From the NCBI RefSeq assembly GCF_004101245.1, contig NZ_SCIN01000002.1, positions 868,001 to 932,000 of the forward strand: 64,000 nt of DNA. The letters run 5' to 3'. Origin of the DNA: Sphingomonas sp. UV9 (GTDB lineage Bacteria; Pseudomonadota; Alphaproteobacteria; Sphingomonadales; Sphingomonadaceae). The notes under the pieces were generated by a model. The model was not told where the DNA came from. It did not search any database and was given only the letters and a program-made list of their open reading frames with translations. The position numbers and the translations under genes are program-made. Shown here one piece after another: positions 16,988 through 26,164 of this stretch (its first letter is position 1; every line of letters begins with the position of its first letter).

Positions 16988-17614
16988 GTGAAGATCAAGG
17001 TTTCATCTTTCGCCGGTACCGACGCTGCGGACATCGAACTCAACGACGAGGTCTTCGGCCTCGATCCGCGCGCCGACATCCTGCACCGTGTCGTCACCTG
17101 GCAGCTCGAGAAGCGTCGCGAGACGGCTCGCGGCACCCGTGAGCGCGCAGACGTCGCCCGCACCGGCAAGAAGTTCGGTCGCCAGAAGGGCGGCGGTACG
17201 GCTCGTCACGGCGATCGTCGCGCACCTGTGTTCATCGGTGGTGGTAAGGCTCACGGCGCTCGCGTCCGTGACTTCAACCCGTCGCTGAACAAGAAGGTTC
17301 GCGCGCTCGGTCTGCGCATGGCGCTCAGCAGCCACGCCAAGGCGGGTTCGCTGGTCATCATGGACAGCCTGGCTGTCGAGGGTGGCAAGACCAAGACGCT
17401 GCTCGGTGATCTCGCCAAGCTCGGCTTCGGCAAGCGTGCGCTCGTCATCGACGGCGACATGGTCGACACCAGCTTCGCATTCGCTGCGGGCAACCTGTAC
17501 GAAGTGAACGTGATGCCGGCAGCCGGCGCCAACGTTTACGACATCCTGAAGCATGACACGCTGGTGCTGACGCGCGCCGCTGTCGAAAAGCTGGAGGCGC
17601 GCTTCCATGGCTAA
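16988..17614 (+). CDS. rplD: 50S ribosomal protein L4
   Basis: 208 residues with a GTG start at 16988, two bases after rplC. L4 reaches into the exit tunnel, and in enterobacteria represses the S10 operon. The tunnel loop [20 protein letters not shown] and the preceding [13 protein letters not shown] are conserved. The start gives the expected N-terminus [10 protein letters not shown]. Its end overlaps rplW by eight bases. Confidence 0.97.
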   Translation: MKIKVSSFAGTDAADIELNDEVFGLDPRADILHRVVTWQLEKRRETARGTRERADVARTGKKFGRQKGGGTARHGDRRAPVFIGGGKAHGARVRDFNPSLNKKVRALGLRMALSSHAKAGSLVIMDSLAVEGGKTKTLLGDLAKLGFGKRALVIDGDMVDTSFAFAAGNLYEVNVMPAAGANVYDILKHDTLVLTRAAVEKLEARFHG

Positions 17615-17921
17615 GAAGCAGAAGGCGGGCATCGATAATCGTCATTACGACGTTATCCTGTCCCCGCACATCACCGAGAAGACGACGACTCTGTCGGAGC
17701 ACAACGCGGTGGTGTTCAAGGTGTCCAACGACGCCACGAAGCCCGAGATCAAGGCGGCCGTTGAGGCGCTGTTCGACGTGAACGTCGTCGGCGTGAACAC
17801 GCTCGTCCAGAAGGGCAAGACCAAGAAGTGGAAGGGCACGAACTACTCGCGCTCCGACATGAAAAAGGCAATCGTGACGTTGAAGGACGGTCAGTCCATC
17901 GACGTGACGACGGGGATCTGA
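17607..17921 (+). CDS. rplW: 50S ribosomal protein L23
   Basis: 104 residues. L23 sits at the tunnel exit and docks trigger factor and [22 protein letters not shown] and [20 protein letters not shown] are family hallmarks. It overlaps rplD and is followed after four bases by rplB. Confidence 0.97.
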   Translation: MAKKQKAGIDNRHYDVILSPHITEKTTTLSEHNAVVFKVSNDATKPEIKAAVEALFDVNVVGVNTLVQKGKTKKWKGTNYSRSDMKKAIVTLKDGQSIDVTTGI

Positions 17922-17925
17922 GGCC

Positions 17926-18765
17926 ATGGCACTCAAGCATTATAATCCGACATCGCCGGCACGCCGCGGTCTCATCCTGGTCGACAAGTCGTCGCTCTGG
18001 AAGGGCAAGCCCGTCAAGGCGCTGACCGAAGGCAAGCACAAGACCGGCGGTCGTAACAACAAGGGCCATGTGACCTCGCGCGGCATCGCCGGCGGTCACA
18101 AGCAGAAGTACCGCTACATCGACTTCAAGCGTCGCAAGTGGGACGTCGAAGGCACCGTCGAGCGGATCGAGTATGATCCCAACCGCACCGCGTTCATCGC
18201 CCTGGTCAAGTACCCGGACGAAGAACTCGCCTATATCCTGGCGCCGCAGCGTCTGGCGATCGGCGACAAGGTGATCGCGGCCAAGAAGACCGACGTGAAG
18301 CCAGGCAATGCCATGGAACTCGGTCAGATGCCGGTCGGCACCATCGTCCACAATGTGGAGATGAAGCCGATGAAGGGTGGCCAGATCGCCCGTTCGGCCG
18401 GCACGTATGTGCAGGTCGTCGGTCGCGACAAGGGCATGGTGATGGTCCGCCTGAACTCGGGCGAGCAGCGCTACATCCGCAGCGATTGCATGGCGACGGT
18501 TGGCGCGGTTTCGAACCCCGACAACCAGAACCAGAACCTGGGCAAGGCAGGGCGCTCGCGCTGGCTTGGTATTCGTCCGCTGACGCGCGGCGTCGCCAAG
18601 AACCCGGTCGACCATCCGCACGGCGGTGGTGAAGGCCGTACCTCGGGTGGCCGTCATCCGGTTACGCCTTGGGGCAAGCCGACGAAGGGTGCGCGCACGC
18701 GTCATAACAAGTCGACCGACAAGATGATCATCCGGTCGCGTCATTCGACGAAGAGGAAGGGCTAA
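17926..18765 (+). CDS. rplB: 50S ribosomal protein L2
   Basis: 279 residues. L2 is a core 23S rRNA binder needed for subunit joining. The near-invariant C-terminal motif [17 protein letters not shown] and the N-terminal [19 protein letters not shown] are present. It lies between rplW and rpsS with single-digit spacing, as in the standard S10 operon. Confidence 0.98.
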   Translation: MALKHYNPTSPARRGLILVDKSSLWKGKPVKALTEGKHKTGGRNNKGHVTSRGIAGGHKQKYRYIDFKRRKWDVEGTVERIEYDPNRTAFIALVKYPDEELAYILAPQRLAIGDKVIAAKKTDVKPGNAMELGQMPVGTIVHNVEMKPMKGGQIARSAGTYVQVVGRDKGMVMVRLNSGEQRYIRSDCMATVGAVSNPDNQNQNLGKAGRSRWLGIRPLTRGVAKNPVDHPHGGGEGRTSGGRHPVTPWGKPTKGARTRHNKSTDKMIIRSRHSTKRKG

Positions 18766-18766
18766 C

Positions 18767-19042
18767 ATGGCTCGTTCAGTCTGGAAGGGCCCCTTCGTGG
18801 ACCTTCATCTGCTCAAGAAGGCAGAAACCGCCCAGGACACCAACGCGCGTTCGCCGATCAAGACCTGGTCGCGTCGCTCGACGATCCTGCCGACGTTCGT
18901 GGGTCTCACCTTCAACGTCTATAACGGCCGCAAGTTCGTGCCCGTCTCGGTCAACGAAGACATGGTCGGCATGAAGCTCGGTGAGTTTGCGCCCACGCGC
19001 TACTTCCCCGGCCACTCCGCCGACAAGAAGGGCAAGCGCTGA
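18767..19042 (+). CDS. rpsS: 30S ribosomal protein S19
   Basis: 91 residues. S19 binds 16S rRNA in the head of the small subunit together with S13. [37 protein letters not shown] and the [17 protein letters not shown] end are intact. Its stop overlaps the rplV ATG by one base. Confidence 0.98.
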   Translation: MARSVWKGPFVDLHLLKKAETAQDTNARSPIKTWSRRSTILPTFVGLTFNVYNGRKFVPVSVNEDMVGMKLGEFAPTRYFPGHSADKKGKR

Positions 19043-19419
19043 TGTCTAAGCAAGTCAGCCCGCGCAAGGTCGCGGACAACGAGGCGCTTTCGGTCGGTAC
19101 GCAGATCCGCGGTTCCGCGCAGAAGCTCGGCCTCGTGGCTGCGCTGATCCGTGGCAAGAAGGTCGGCGATGCGATGAACATCCTCGCCTTCTCGACCAAG
19201 GGCATGGCGATCGAAGCGCGCAAGGTGCTGGCCTCGGCCATCGCCAACGCCGAGAACAACCATAACCTCGACGTCGACGCCCTCGTCGTCGCCGAGGCTT
19301 CGGTTGGCAAGTCGATCACGATGAAGCGTTTCGCTACTCGCGGCCGCGGCAAGTCGACCCGCATCCTCAAGCCATTCAGCCGTCTGCGCATCGTCGTGCG
19401 CGAGCAGGAAGAAGCATAA
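19042..19419 (+). CDS. rplV: 50S ribosomal protein L22
   Basis: 125 residues. L22 lines the exit tunnel beside L4; its beta-hairpin is a macrolide-resistance site. The C-terminal hairpin region reads [20 protein letters not shown], close to consensus. It overlaps rpsS and rpsC by one base each, which implies coupled translation. Confidence 0.97.
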   Translation: MSKQVSPRKVADNEALSVGTQIRGSAQKLGLVAALIRGKKVGDAMNILAFSTKGMAIEARKVLASAIANAENNHNLDVDALVVAEASVGKSITMKRFATRGRGKSTRILKPFSRLRIVVREQEEA

Positions 19420-20126
19420 TGGGTCAGAAGAGCAACCCCATCGGTCTGCGTCTGCAGATCAACCGTACCTGGGATAGCCGCTGGTACGCCGAAGGCGCCG
19501 ACTATGGTCGGCTCCTGCTCGAGGATCTCAAGATCCGCGCATTCATCATGAAGACGCTGCCGCAGGCCGCGATCTCCAAGGTGGTCATCGAGCGTCCGGC
19601 CAAGCTGGCCCGTATCTCCATCTTCGCTGCACGCCCCGGCGTGATCATCGGCAAGAAGGGTGCGGACATCGAGAAGCTGCGTTCGACGATCGGCAAGATG
19701 ACGTCGTCGACCGTGTCGCTGAACATCGTCGAGATCCGCAAGCCGGAAGTCGATGCGCGTCTCGTCGCGCAGGGCATCGCCGATCAGCTCGAGCGTCGTA
19801 TCGCCTTCCGTCGCGCCATGAAGCGTGCGGTTCAGTCGGCGATGCGTCTCGGTGCCGAAGGCATCCGCGTGAACTGCGGTGGCCGTCTTGGCGGCGCCGA
19901 GATCGCACGGTCGGAGAGCTATCGTGAAGGTCGGGTTCCGTTGCACACGCTGCGCGCGAACATCGATTATGCCGAGGCTACGGCGCACACGTCTTATGGC
20001 GTTTGCGGCGTGAAGGTCTGGGTCTTCAAGGGCGAGATTCTCGGCAACGATCCGACGTCGTACGACCGCATCATGATGGAGGCTCAGACCTCCGGCGTGC
20101 GGCCGCAGCGCGACGATCGTCGCTAA
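19419..20126 (+). CDS. rpsC: 30S ribosomal protein S3
   Basis: 235 residues. S3 forms part of the mRNA entry site and helicase. [12 protein letters not shown] at the N-terminus, the KH-domain loop [16 protein letters not shown] and the C-terminal domain with [15 protein letters not shown] are complete. One-base overlap with rplV; 15 bases before rplP. Confidence 0.98.
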   Translation: MGQKSNPIGLRLQINRTWDSRWYAEGADYGRLLLEDLKIRAFIMKTLPQAAISKVVIERPAKLARISIFAARPGVIIGKKGADIEKLRSTIGKMTSSTVSLNIVEIRKPEVDARLVAQGIADQLERRIAFRRAMKRAVQSAMRLGAEGIRVNCGGRLGGAEIARSESYREGRVPLHTLRANIDYAEATAHTSYGVCGVKVWVFKGEILGNDPTSYDRIMMEAQTSGVRPQRDDRR

Positions 20127-20141
20127 GGGGCAGGAACAGAC

Positions 20142-20576
20142 ATGCTGCAACCAAAAAAGACCAAGTTCCGGAAGGCCTTCAAGGGCAAGATTTCGGGCGA
20201 CGCCAAGAGTGGCTTCTCGCTCAATTTCGGCTCCTATGGCCTGAAGGCGATGGAACCCGACCGGATCACCGCACGCCAGATCGAGGCGGCCCGCCGCGCG
20301 ATCACGCGTCACATGAAGCGCCAGGGGCGTTTGTGGATCCGCATTTTCCCAGACCTCCCGGTCTCGGGAAAGCCAGCCGAAGTCCGCATGGGTAAGGGCA
20401 AGGGCGCGCCGGAATATTGGGCCGCTCGCGTCAAGCCGGGTCGGATCCTGTTCGAGCTCGACGGCGTCGACGGCAAGATTGCCGCCGAGGCATTCGAGCG
20501 GGCGGCCATGAAGCTGCCGATCAAGGTCAAGGTCGTTGCCCGCCTGGGCGACACCTCACATCTGGGAGGCGAGTAA
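20142..20576 (+). CDS. rplP: 50S ribosomal protein L16
   Basis: 144 residues. L16 organises tRNA contacts near the A site. [37 protein letters not shown] and [19 protein letters not shown] match the family. It lies between rpsC and rpmC in standard order. Confidence 0.98.
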   Translation: MLQPKKTKFRKAFKGKISGDAKSGFSLNFGSYGLKAMEPDRITARQIEAARRAITRHMKRQGRLWIRIFPDLPVSGKPAEVRMGKGKGAPEYWAARVKPGRILFELDGVDGKIAAEAFERAAMKLPIKVKVVARLGDTSHLGGE

Positions 20577-20580
20577 GATC

Positions 20581-20787
20581 ATGGCTCGTATCGATGACAT
20601 GAAGTCCAAGAGCGCCGACCAGCTGTCGGAGTCGCTCGGCGAACTGAAGCGCGAGCAGTTCAACCTGCGCTTCCAGGCCGCCACGAACCAGCTCGAAAAG
20701 CCGAGCCGCGTTCGTGAGGTCCGCCGCGACATCGCTCGCATCAAGACCCTGCAGGCTCAGCGCACCAGCGCTGAAGCCGCGAAGTAA
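20581..20787 (+). CDS. rpmC: 50S ribosomal protein L29
   Basis: 68 residues from the ATG at 20581, four bases after the rplP stop. L29 is a helical hairpin at the tunnel exit beside L23. [20 protein letters not shown] and [14 protein letters not shown] are the family signature. Further in-frame start codons upstream lie inside rplP and were not used. Confidence 0.96.
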   Translation: MARIDDMKSKSADQLSESLGELKREQFNLRFQAATNQLEKPSRVREVRRDIARIKTLQAQRTSAEAAK

Positions 20788-20797
20788 GGAACACATC

Positions 20798-21070
20798 ATG
20801 CCGAAGCGCGTGCTGACCGGTCTGGTCGTGTCCGACAAGGGCGACAAGACGGTGGTCGTGAACGTCGAGCGTAAGGTGAAGCACCCGCTCTACGGGAAGA
20901 TCATCCGTCGCTCGAAGAAGTATCATGCTCATGACGAGAGCAACGAGTTCAAGCAGGGCGAGACCGTGCGGATCGAAGAGACCGCACCGATCTCGAAGCT
21001 GAAGACCTGGAAGGTGATCGAGCGGGTCAATACCCACGCGACGCCGGAACGGGCTTCGGCCGAGGGCTGA
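20798..21070 (+). CDS. rpsQ: 30S ribosomal protein S17
   Basis: 90 residues from the ATG at 20798. S17 is an early-binding S4-domain partner in the body of the small subunit. [39 protein letters not shown] and [18 protein letters not shown] are conserved. Last gene of the S10 block; the following 164 bases carry a terminator. Confidence 0.97.
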   Translation: MPKRVLTGLVVSDKGDKTVVVNVERKVKHPLYGKIIRRSKKYHAHDESNEFKQGETVRIEETAPISKLKTWKVIERVNTHATPERASAEG

Positions 21071-21145
21071 ATCAAACATGAGGGCAGGGGGGAAACCTCC
21101 TGCGCTCTTGTTTTCGTAAACGGGAACGGCTAAGCGGCCGCTCCT

Positions 21146-21182
21146 CCCCGCTGCGGATTCGTCCGCGGCGGGGTGATTTTTT
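21146..21182 (+). terminator. Intrinsic terminator between the S10 and spc blocks
   Basis: CCCCGCTGCGGA-TTCG-TCCGCGGCGGGG is a near-perfect 12-bp stem, followed by TGATTTTTT, 53 bases before rplN. A weaker hairpin (GCAGG...CCTGC with TTGTTTT) lies at 21082-21117. It marks the same rpsQ/rplN boundary that separates S10 and spc operons in enterobacteria. Partial read-through is likely. Confidence 0.8.
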
Positions 21183-21234
21183 AGGCGGGGTTCGGTCGGT
21201 ATCGACCCCAGAGACAGAGAAGGGATACGGATCC

Positions 21235-21603
21235 ATGATCCAGATGCAGTCCAATCTCGACGTCGCTGACAACAGCGGCGCGAAGCGGGTGCAGTGCATC
21301 AAGGTGCTTGGGGGTTCCAAGCGTCGTGTTGCAGGCGTTGGCGACATCATCGTCGTCAGCATCAAGGAAGCGCAGCCACGTGGCCGTGTGAAGAAGGGCG
21401 ACGTTCACCGCGCGGTGATCGTGCGTACCGCCAAGGATATCCGCCGTGCAGACGGTACGGTCATCCGCTTCGACGGCAACGCCGCGGTGCTGGTCAACAA
21501 GAACGAGGAGCCGATCGGCACCCGTATCTTCGGCCCAGTCGTTCGCGAGCTGCGCGGCAAGAAGCACATGAAGATCATCAGCCTCGCGCCGGAGGTGCTG
21601 TAA
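21235..21603 (+). CDS. rplN: 50S ribosomal protein L14
   Basis: 122 residues. L14 lies at the subunit interface. [20 protein letters not shown] and [17 protein letters not shown] are hallmarks, with [20 protein letters not shown] at the end. First gene of the spc block, following a terminator, so it probably has a promoter in the preceding gap. It overlaps rplX by one base. Confidence 0.98.
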   Translation: MIQMQSNLDVADNSGAKRVQCIKVLGGSKRRVAGVGDIIVVSIKEAQPRGRVKKGDVHRAVIVRTAKDIRRADGTVIRFDGNAAVLVNKNEEPIGTRIFGPVVRELRGKKHMKIISLAPEVL

Positions 21604-21920
21604 TGGCGTCGCAGCGTATCAAGAAGGGTGACAAGGTCATCGTCCTGTCCGGCAAGGACAAGGGCAAGACCGGTGAAGTCACCGTCTCCATGCCGAAGGC
21701 CGACAAGGTCGTCGTATCGGGCGTCAACATCGCCGTGCGCCACACCAAGCCGACTCAGGGTGACCCGCAGGGTGGCCTGATCCGCAAGGAAGCACCGATG
21801 CACGTTTCGAAGGTCGCGCACGTGACCGCCGACGGCAAGCCGACCCGCGTCCGCTTCGAGGAGCAGGACGGCAAGAAGGTCCGCGTGGCGGTCAAGACCG
21901 GGGAGAAGATCAATGGTTGA
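21603..21920 (+). CDS. rplX: 50S ribosomal protein L24
   Basis: 105 residues. L24 is an assembly initiator with an N-terminal KOW motif ([20 protein letters not shown]). [17 protein letters not shown] is also typical. It overlaps rplN by one base and rplE by eight. Confidence 0.97.
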   Translation: MASQRIKKGDKVIVLSGKDKGKTGEVTVSMPKADKVVVSGVNIAVRHTKPTQGDPQGGLIRKEAPMHVSKVAHVTADGKPTRVRFEEQDGKKVRVAVKTGEKING

Positions 21921-22548
21921 TCAGAACACTGGCCCAGAGACTCAGGGCGAGCAGGCCGGCACCGAGGTCGCCTACACGCCGCGCATGCGGAAGATGTACG
22001 ACGAGACGATCATCAAGGCGATGGTCGACAAGTTCGGCTACAAGAACGTCATGGAGATCCCCCGGATCGACAAGATCGTGCTGAACATGGGTGTCGGCGA
22101 AGCGACGCAGGACAAGAAGAAGGTCGACCAGGCGGCTTCGGAAATGGAGCTGATCGCCGGCCAGAAGCCCGTCGTGACGAAGGCCAAGAAGTCGATCGCG
22201 CAGTTCAAGCTGCGTGAAGGCATGCCGATCGGCGTGAAGGTCACCCTTCGCCGCGAGCGCATGTACGAGTTTCTCGACCGTTTCATCACGATCGCTCTTC
22301 CCCGCGTCCGCGATTTTCGTGGCCTCAACCCGAAGAGCTTCGATGGCCGTGGCAACTATGCCTGCGGTATCAAGGAGCAGATCGTGTTCCCAGAAATCAG
22401 CTATGACCGGGTCGATAAGGTCCGCGGCATGGATGTGATCGTGACGACGACGGCCAAGACCGACGACGAGGCTCGCGAGCTTCTCCGTCTGTTCGGCTTC
22501 CCGTTCCCGATCGAAGACGACGCTGCCGACGAGAAGAAGGCAGCTTAA
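21913..22548 (+). CDS. rplE: 50S ribosomal protein L5
   Basis: 211 residues, about 20-30 longer than usual because of a polar N-terminal extension ([19 protein letters not shown]) before the standard [15 protein letters not shown]5 carries 5S rRNA into the central protuberance. [20 protein letters not shown] and [18 protein letters not shown] are conserved. The ATG lies inside rplX, giving an 8-base overlap; later starts are not supported by a ribosome-binding site. Confidence 0.96.
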   Translation: MVDQNTGPETQGEQAGTEVAYTPRMRKMYDETIIKAMVDKFGYKNVMEIPRIDKIVLNMGVGEATQDKKKVDQAASEMELIAGQKPVVTKAKKSIAQFKLREGMPIGVKVTLRRERMYEFLDRFITIALPRVRDFRGLNPKSFDGRGNYACGIKEQIVFPEISYDRVDKVRGMDVIVTTTAKTDDEARELLRLFGFPFPIEDDAADEKKAA

Positions 22549-22613
22549 CTACCAACCGCCGCCCCTGACCTCGTGTCACGGGCGGCGCTTCAGGAAAGAA
22601 AGAACTTAAGTCG

Positions 22614-22919
22614 ATGGCGAAACTGAGTTCAGTCAACAAGAACGAGCGCCGCAAGGCGATGGTCAAGCAGTATGCCCCGAAGTACGCGGCACTGAAGGCA
22701 ATCGCAGCGGACAAGACGCTCGACGACGGTGAGCGTCTGATCGCTCGCCTCAAGATGGCGCAATTGCCGCGCAACGCGAACCCGACCCGCATCCGTAACC
22801 GGTGCGAGCTGACAGGTCGCCCGCGCGCCTATTACCGCAAGTTCCGGCTCTGCCGTATTCAGCTGCGCGATCTGGCCAACAAGGGCCTGATCCCCGGCGT
22901 CACGAAGTCGAGCTGGTAA
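22614..22919 (+). CDS. rpsN: 30S ribosomal protein S14 (zinc-free form)
   Basis: 101 residues, the long form that lacks the CxxC zinc ribbon. [19 protein letters not shown] and [19 protein letters not shown] are present. It lies 65 bases after rplE and nine before rpsH. A GAAAGAAAG purine stretch precedes the start. Confidence 0.97.
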   Translation: MAKLSSVNKNERRKAMVKQYAPKYAALKAIAADKTLDDGERLIARLKMAQLPRNANPTRIRNRCELTGRPRAYYRKFRLCRIQLRDLANKGLIPGVTKSSW

Positions 22920-22928
22920 GGACTAATC

Positions 22929-23324
22929 ATGGCAGTGACCGATCCCCTGGGTGATTTGCTCACCCGTATCCGTAATGGCCAGCGCGCGAAGAAGGACTCT
23001 GTCCTGACGCCGGCGTCCAAGCTGCGCGTCCGCGTGCTCGACGTTCTGCAGCGCGAAGGTTATATCCGTGGCTATAGCGAAGAGCAGATGGGCCCCGCGG
23101 CCGGCCTGCGCATCGAGCTGAAGTATTTCGAGGGCCAGCCTGCGATCAAGCATGTCGCACGCGTCTCGAAGCCCGGCCGTCGCGTCTATTCCGGCTCGCA
23201 GGAACTCCCGCGCGTCCGTAACGGCCTCGGCATCACCATCGTCTCGACGCCCCGCGGCGTGCTTTCGGATTCCGAAGCGCGTGAGCAGAACGTCGGCGGC
23301 GAAGTCCTCGCGGAGGTGTTCTGA
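22929..23324 (+). CDS. rpsH: 30S ribosomal protein S8
   Basis: 131 residues. S8 binds the central 16S domain and in enterobacteria represses the spc operon. [30 protein letters not shown] and [13 protein letters not shown], with GGEVLAEVF at the end, are typical. It overlaps rplF by one base. Confidence 0.98.
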   Translation: MAVTDPLGDLLTRIRNGQRAKKDSVLTPASKLRVRVLDVLQREGYIRGYSEEQMGPAAGLRIELKYFEGQPAIKHVARVSKPGRRVYSGSQELPRVRNGLGITIVSTPRGVLSDSEAREQNVGGEVLAEVF

Positions 23325-23857
23325 TGAGCCGCATTGGTAAGAAGCCAGTCACGGTACCCGCCGGCATCACGCCGACGATCGCCAACAAGCAGCTGACCGT
23401 GAAGGGCCCCAAGGGCACCCTCATGATGCCGCTGCGCGACGAGATCAGCTACACGCTCGAAGACGGCGGCATTTCGGTGCAGCCCGCCAACGACACCAAG
23501 CGCGCGCGCGCGTTCTGGGGCATGCAGCGGACCATGGTGCAGAACCTGGTCACCGGCGTGTCGGAAGGCTTCACCAAGAAGCTGCTGATCAACGGCGTCG
23601 GCTATCGTGCCACGGCGCAGGGTCGCAACCTCAAGTTGCAGCTCGGCTACAGCCACGACGTCAACGTCGCCGTACCGGAGGGGATCGAAGTCAAGACCCC
23701 CGACAACACGACGATCGAGATCTCGGGTTCGGACAAGCAGATGGTTGGCCAGCTGGCCGCGGAAATTCGTCAGTGGCGCAAGCCCGAGCCTTACAAGGGC
23801 AAGGGTATCAAGTACGACGGCGAGTTCATCTTCCGCAAGGAAGGGAAGAAGAAGTAA
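23324..23857 (+). CDS. rplF: 50S ribosomal protein L6
   Basis: 177 residues, two tandem L6 domains. [35 protein letters not shown] and the C-terminal [20 protein letters not shown] are hallmarks. One-base overlaps on both sides (rpsH and rplR). Confidence 0.98.
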   Translation: MSRIGKKPVTVPAGITPTIANKQLTVKGPKGTLMMPLRDEISYTLEDGGISVQPANDTKRARAFWGMQRTMVQNLVTGVSEGFTKKLLINGVGYRATAQGRNLKLQLGYSHDVNVAVPEGIEVKTPDNTTIEISGSDKQMVGQLAAEIRQWRKPEPYKGKGIKYDGEFIFRKEGKKK

Positions 23858-24213
23858 TGACCAAGGGACTTTCTCTTTTCGCCAAGCGGCGTCGCCGCAA
23901 CCGTACCGCGCTCCGCGCACGTGCAGGCACCCGTCCGCGGTTGTCGGTGCATCGCTCGGGCAAGCACATCTATGCCCAGGTGATCGACGATGCCGCAGGC
24001 ACGACGGTCGCTTCGGCCTCGACGCTGGAGAAGGACGTGCGCGGCACGTCCGGCGCCAACATCGACGCGGCGACTTCGGTCGGCAAGCGCGTCGCCGAGG
24101 CTGCCAAGGCAGCGGGCGTGACCCAGGTCGTGTTCGATCGCGGCGGCTTCCTCTACCACGGTCGCGTGAAGGCTCTTGCCGATGCCGCGCGCGAAGCCGG
24201 ATTGGAGTTCTAA
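23857..24213 (+). CDS. rplR: 50S ribosomal protein L18
   Basis: 118 residues from the ATG at 23857 overlapping the rplF stop. L18 binds 5S rRNA with L5. [40 protein letters not shown] and the [20 protein letters not shown] end match the family. Confidence 0.97.
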   Translation: MTKGLSLFAKRRRRNRTALRARAGTRPRLSVHRSGKHIYAQVIDDAAGTTVASASTLEKDVRGTSGANIDAATSVGKRVAEAAKAAGVTQVVFDRGGFLYHGRVKALADAAREAGLEF

Positions 24214-24216
24214 GAC

Positions 24217-25020
24217 ATGGCTGACGAAAACAACACGCCAGCAAACGCTGGGGCGGTAATCGCACCCGAGACGACCGCACAGGACGTCACGGCTCAGAAT
24301 GTCCCGCAGAGCACTGGGTACCAGGGCAACGCCGGCGGCGGTCGTGGTCGTCCCGGTGGCGGCGGCGGTGGCGGTCGTGGTGGCCCCGGTGGCGGTCGCA
24401 GCGGTGGCCCCGGTGGCAACCGCGGTGGTCGTGACGGCGGTCGCGGTGGTCGTGACAATCGTGGCGGTCGTCCGGGTTCGGACGATGGCGGCGAAGAGCT
24501 GATCGAGAAGCTGGTGCACATCAACCGCGTCTCGAAGACGGTCAAGGGCGGTAAGCGCTTCGGCTTTGCAGCACTGGTGGTCGTCGGCGACGGCAAGGGC
24601 CGTGCAGGCTTCGGTCATGGCAAGGCACGCGAAGTGCCGGAAGCCATCTCGAAGGCGACGGCTGCTGCCAAGAAGAAGATGGTCCGCGTGCCGTTGAAGG
24701 ACGGTCGCACGCTGCATCATGACGGCAACGGTCACTTCGGTGCCGGCAAGGTCACGCTGCGGTCGGCCCCCCAGGGTACGGGCATCATCGCCGGTGGCCC
24801 GATGCGCGCCGTCTTCGAATCGCTGGGCGTTGCAGACGTCGTGACCAAGTCGGTCGGCACGTCGAACCCCTACAACATGATCCGCGCAACGTTCGAAGCC
24901 CTTGGCGAGCAGACCTCGCCCAAGGCCGTCGCACAGCGTCGCGGCAAGAAGATCGCCGACCTGCTCGGCCATGGTGGTTCGAAGACCGCCGAGGCCGATG
25001 CAGCTGCGATCACGGAGTAA
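24217..25020 (+). CDS. rpsE: 30S ribosomal protein S5 with RGG-like N-terminal extension
   Basis: 267 residues, about 90 longer than most S5. Residues about 93-267 are normal: [55 protein letters not shown]. The extension starts with a polar, threonine-rich stretch and continues with some 45 residues made almost only of Gly, Arg, Pro and Asn/Asp (units such as GGGRGRPGG and [15 protein letters not shown]). Such tails are RNA-binding and disordered in other proteins; here the role is unknown. S5 acts in mRNA entry and decoding fidelity. Confidence 0.96.
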   Translation: MADENNTPANAGAVIAPETTAQDVTAQNVPQSTGYQGNAGGGRGRPGGGGGGGRGGPGGGRSGGPGGNRGGRDGGRGGRDNRGGRPGSDDGGEELIEKLVHINRVSKTVKGGKRFGFAALVVVGDGKGRAGFGHGKAREVPEAISKATAAAKKKMVRVPLKDGRTLHHDGNGHFGAGKVTLRSAPQGTGIIAGGPMRAVFESLGVADVVTKSVGTSNPYNMIRATFEALGEQTSPKAVAQRRGKKIADLLGHGGSKTAEADAAAITE

Positions 25021-25026
25021 GCGATC

Positions 25027-25203
25027 ATGGCTACCATCAAGATCACGCAGACCGGTTCGCCGATCCGCCGCGAGAAGGATCAGCGCGCAACGCTGATCGG
25101 TCTCGGCCTGAACAAGATGCACAAGACCCGCGAGCTGGAAGACAGCCCAGAGGTCCGCGGCATGATCCGCAAGGTGCAGCACATGGTATCCGTCGAGGGC
25201 TGA
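25027..25203 (+). CDS. rpmD: 50S ribosomal protein L30
   Basis: 58 residues, six bases after rpsE. The single L30 domain is complete: [20 protein letters not shown] and [17 protein letters not shown]. It is small enough to be missed by length filters. A terminator-like hairpin follows. Confidence 0.96.
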   Translation: MATIKITQTGSPIRREKDQRATLIGLGLNKMHKTRELEDSPEVRGMIRKVQHMVSVEG

Positions 25204-25232
25204 GCCTTCACGCTACCTAGTGACAAATACCG

Positions 25233-25262
25233 GGAAGGGGGCTAACGGCCCCCTTCCTTATT
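25233..25262 (+). terminator. Terminator-like hairpin between rpmD and rplO
   Basis: GGAAGGGGG pairs with CCCCCTTCC across seven bases and is followed by TTATTT. It lies 30 bases after rpmD and 61 before rplO, splitting a normally uninterrupted operon. The T tract is imperfect, so partial termination is likely. Confidence 0.6.
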
Positions 25263-25323
25263 TCCGGATTCGAACCCGGCGATTTCAAACCAGCGCGTAA
25301 CAAGCGAAAGCGAGTGCATTACC

Positions 25324-25866
25324 ATGAAGCTTAACGAACTCCGCGATAACGAAGGTGCCCGTAAGTCCAAGATGCGCGTCGGACGCGGCATCGGCTCGGG
25401 CAAGGGCAAGACCGCAGGCCGCGGCCAGAAGGGCCAGAAGAGCCGCGAGGGCGTGTCCATCGCCGGCTTCGAAGGCGGCCAGATGCCGCTCCACATGCGT
25501 CTGCCTAAGCGCGGCTTCAACAACATCTTCCGCAAGGACTTCGCAGAGGTCAACCTCGGCGCGATCCAGCTCGCGGTCGATGCCGGCAAGATCGAGGCGA
25601 ACGCCACGCTCGACCACAACGCGCTGAAGGCCGCTGGCCTGGCACGCGGCGGCAAGGACGGCGTCCGCCTCCTCGCCAAGGGCGAGCTGACCACGGTCCT
25701 CTCGTTCACCGTCGACGGCGCGTCGAAGGGCGCGATCGAAGCGGTCGAGAAGATCGGCGGCAAGGTCGAGGTGATCCACTTCGTCCCCGCAGCCGAGAAG
25801 GCTGCCGCCAAGAAGGGCGTGAAGTACAAGGAGCGTGCGGCGCACAAGGCGTCGTTCAAGGCCTGA
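25324..25866 (+). CDS. rplO: 50S ribosomal protein L15
   Basis: 180 residues. [20 protein letters not shown] and [20 protein letters not shown] at the N-terminus and [19 protein letters not shown] are hallmarks. L15 joins late in 50S assembly. The C-terminal tail ([19 protein letters not shown]) is longer and more basic than in E. coli. It is followed by a palindromic repeat and then secY. Confidence 0.98.
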   Translation: MKLNELRDNEGARKSKMRVGRGIGSGKGKTAGRGQKGQKSREGVSIAGFEGGQMPLHMRLPKRGFNNIFRKDFAEVNLGAIQLAVDAGKIEANATLDHNALKAAGLARGGKDGVRLLAKGELTTVLSFTVDGASKGAIEAVEKIGGKVEVIHFVPAAEKAAAKKGVKYKERAAHKASFKA

Positions 25867-25923
25867 CTTTAGAAGGGGAGGGGGCGCCGAGTGCGCTTCC
25901 TCCCTTTTTTTCTGTCGCGCGCT

Positions 25924-26052
25924 AAATCCTCCCCCGCCAGGGGGAGGTGGCAGCGGAGCTGACGGAGGGGGCGGGAGGCGATGAACTCACGTTCCGTAAC
26001 CTCCCCCTCCGAGCCGCTGAAGCGGCCCACCTCCCCCTGGCGGGCGAGGATT
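25924..26052. repeat. CTCCCC-family palindromic repeat, rplO-secY gap
   Basis: Left arm TCCTCCCCCGCCAGGGGGAG with GACGGAGGGGGCGGGAGG, a spacer of about 25 bases, then the inverted right arm ending GGCGGGCGAGGA. The complete palindrome spans about 130 bases and fills most of the gap between rplO and secY (25867-26164). Confidence 0.8.
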
Positions 26053-26164
26053 TCGCAGAAGCGATCCGCCTTAGCCATTAGACAAGCGCGCTCCTGCGCC
26101 TATATGAGCGGCGGGGGCGGTCACAACGCATCCCGCCTTCTTTGTTTCCAGGACGATCACACGC

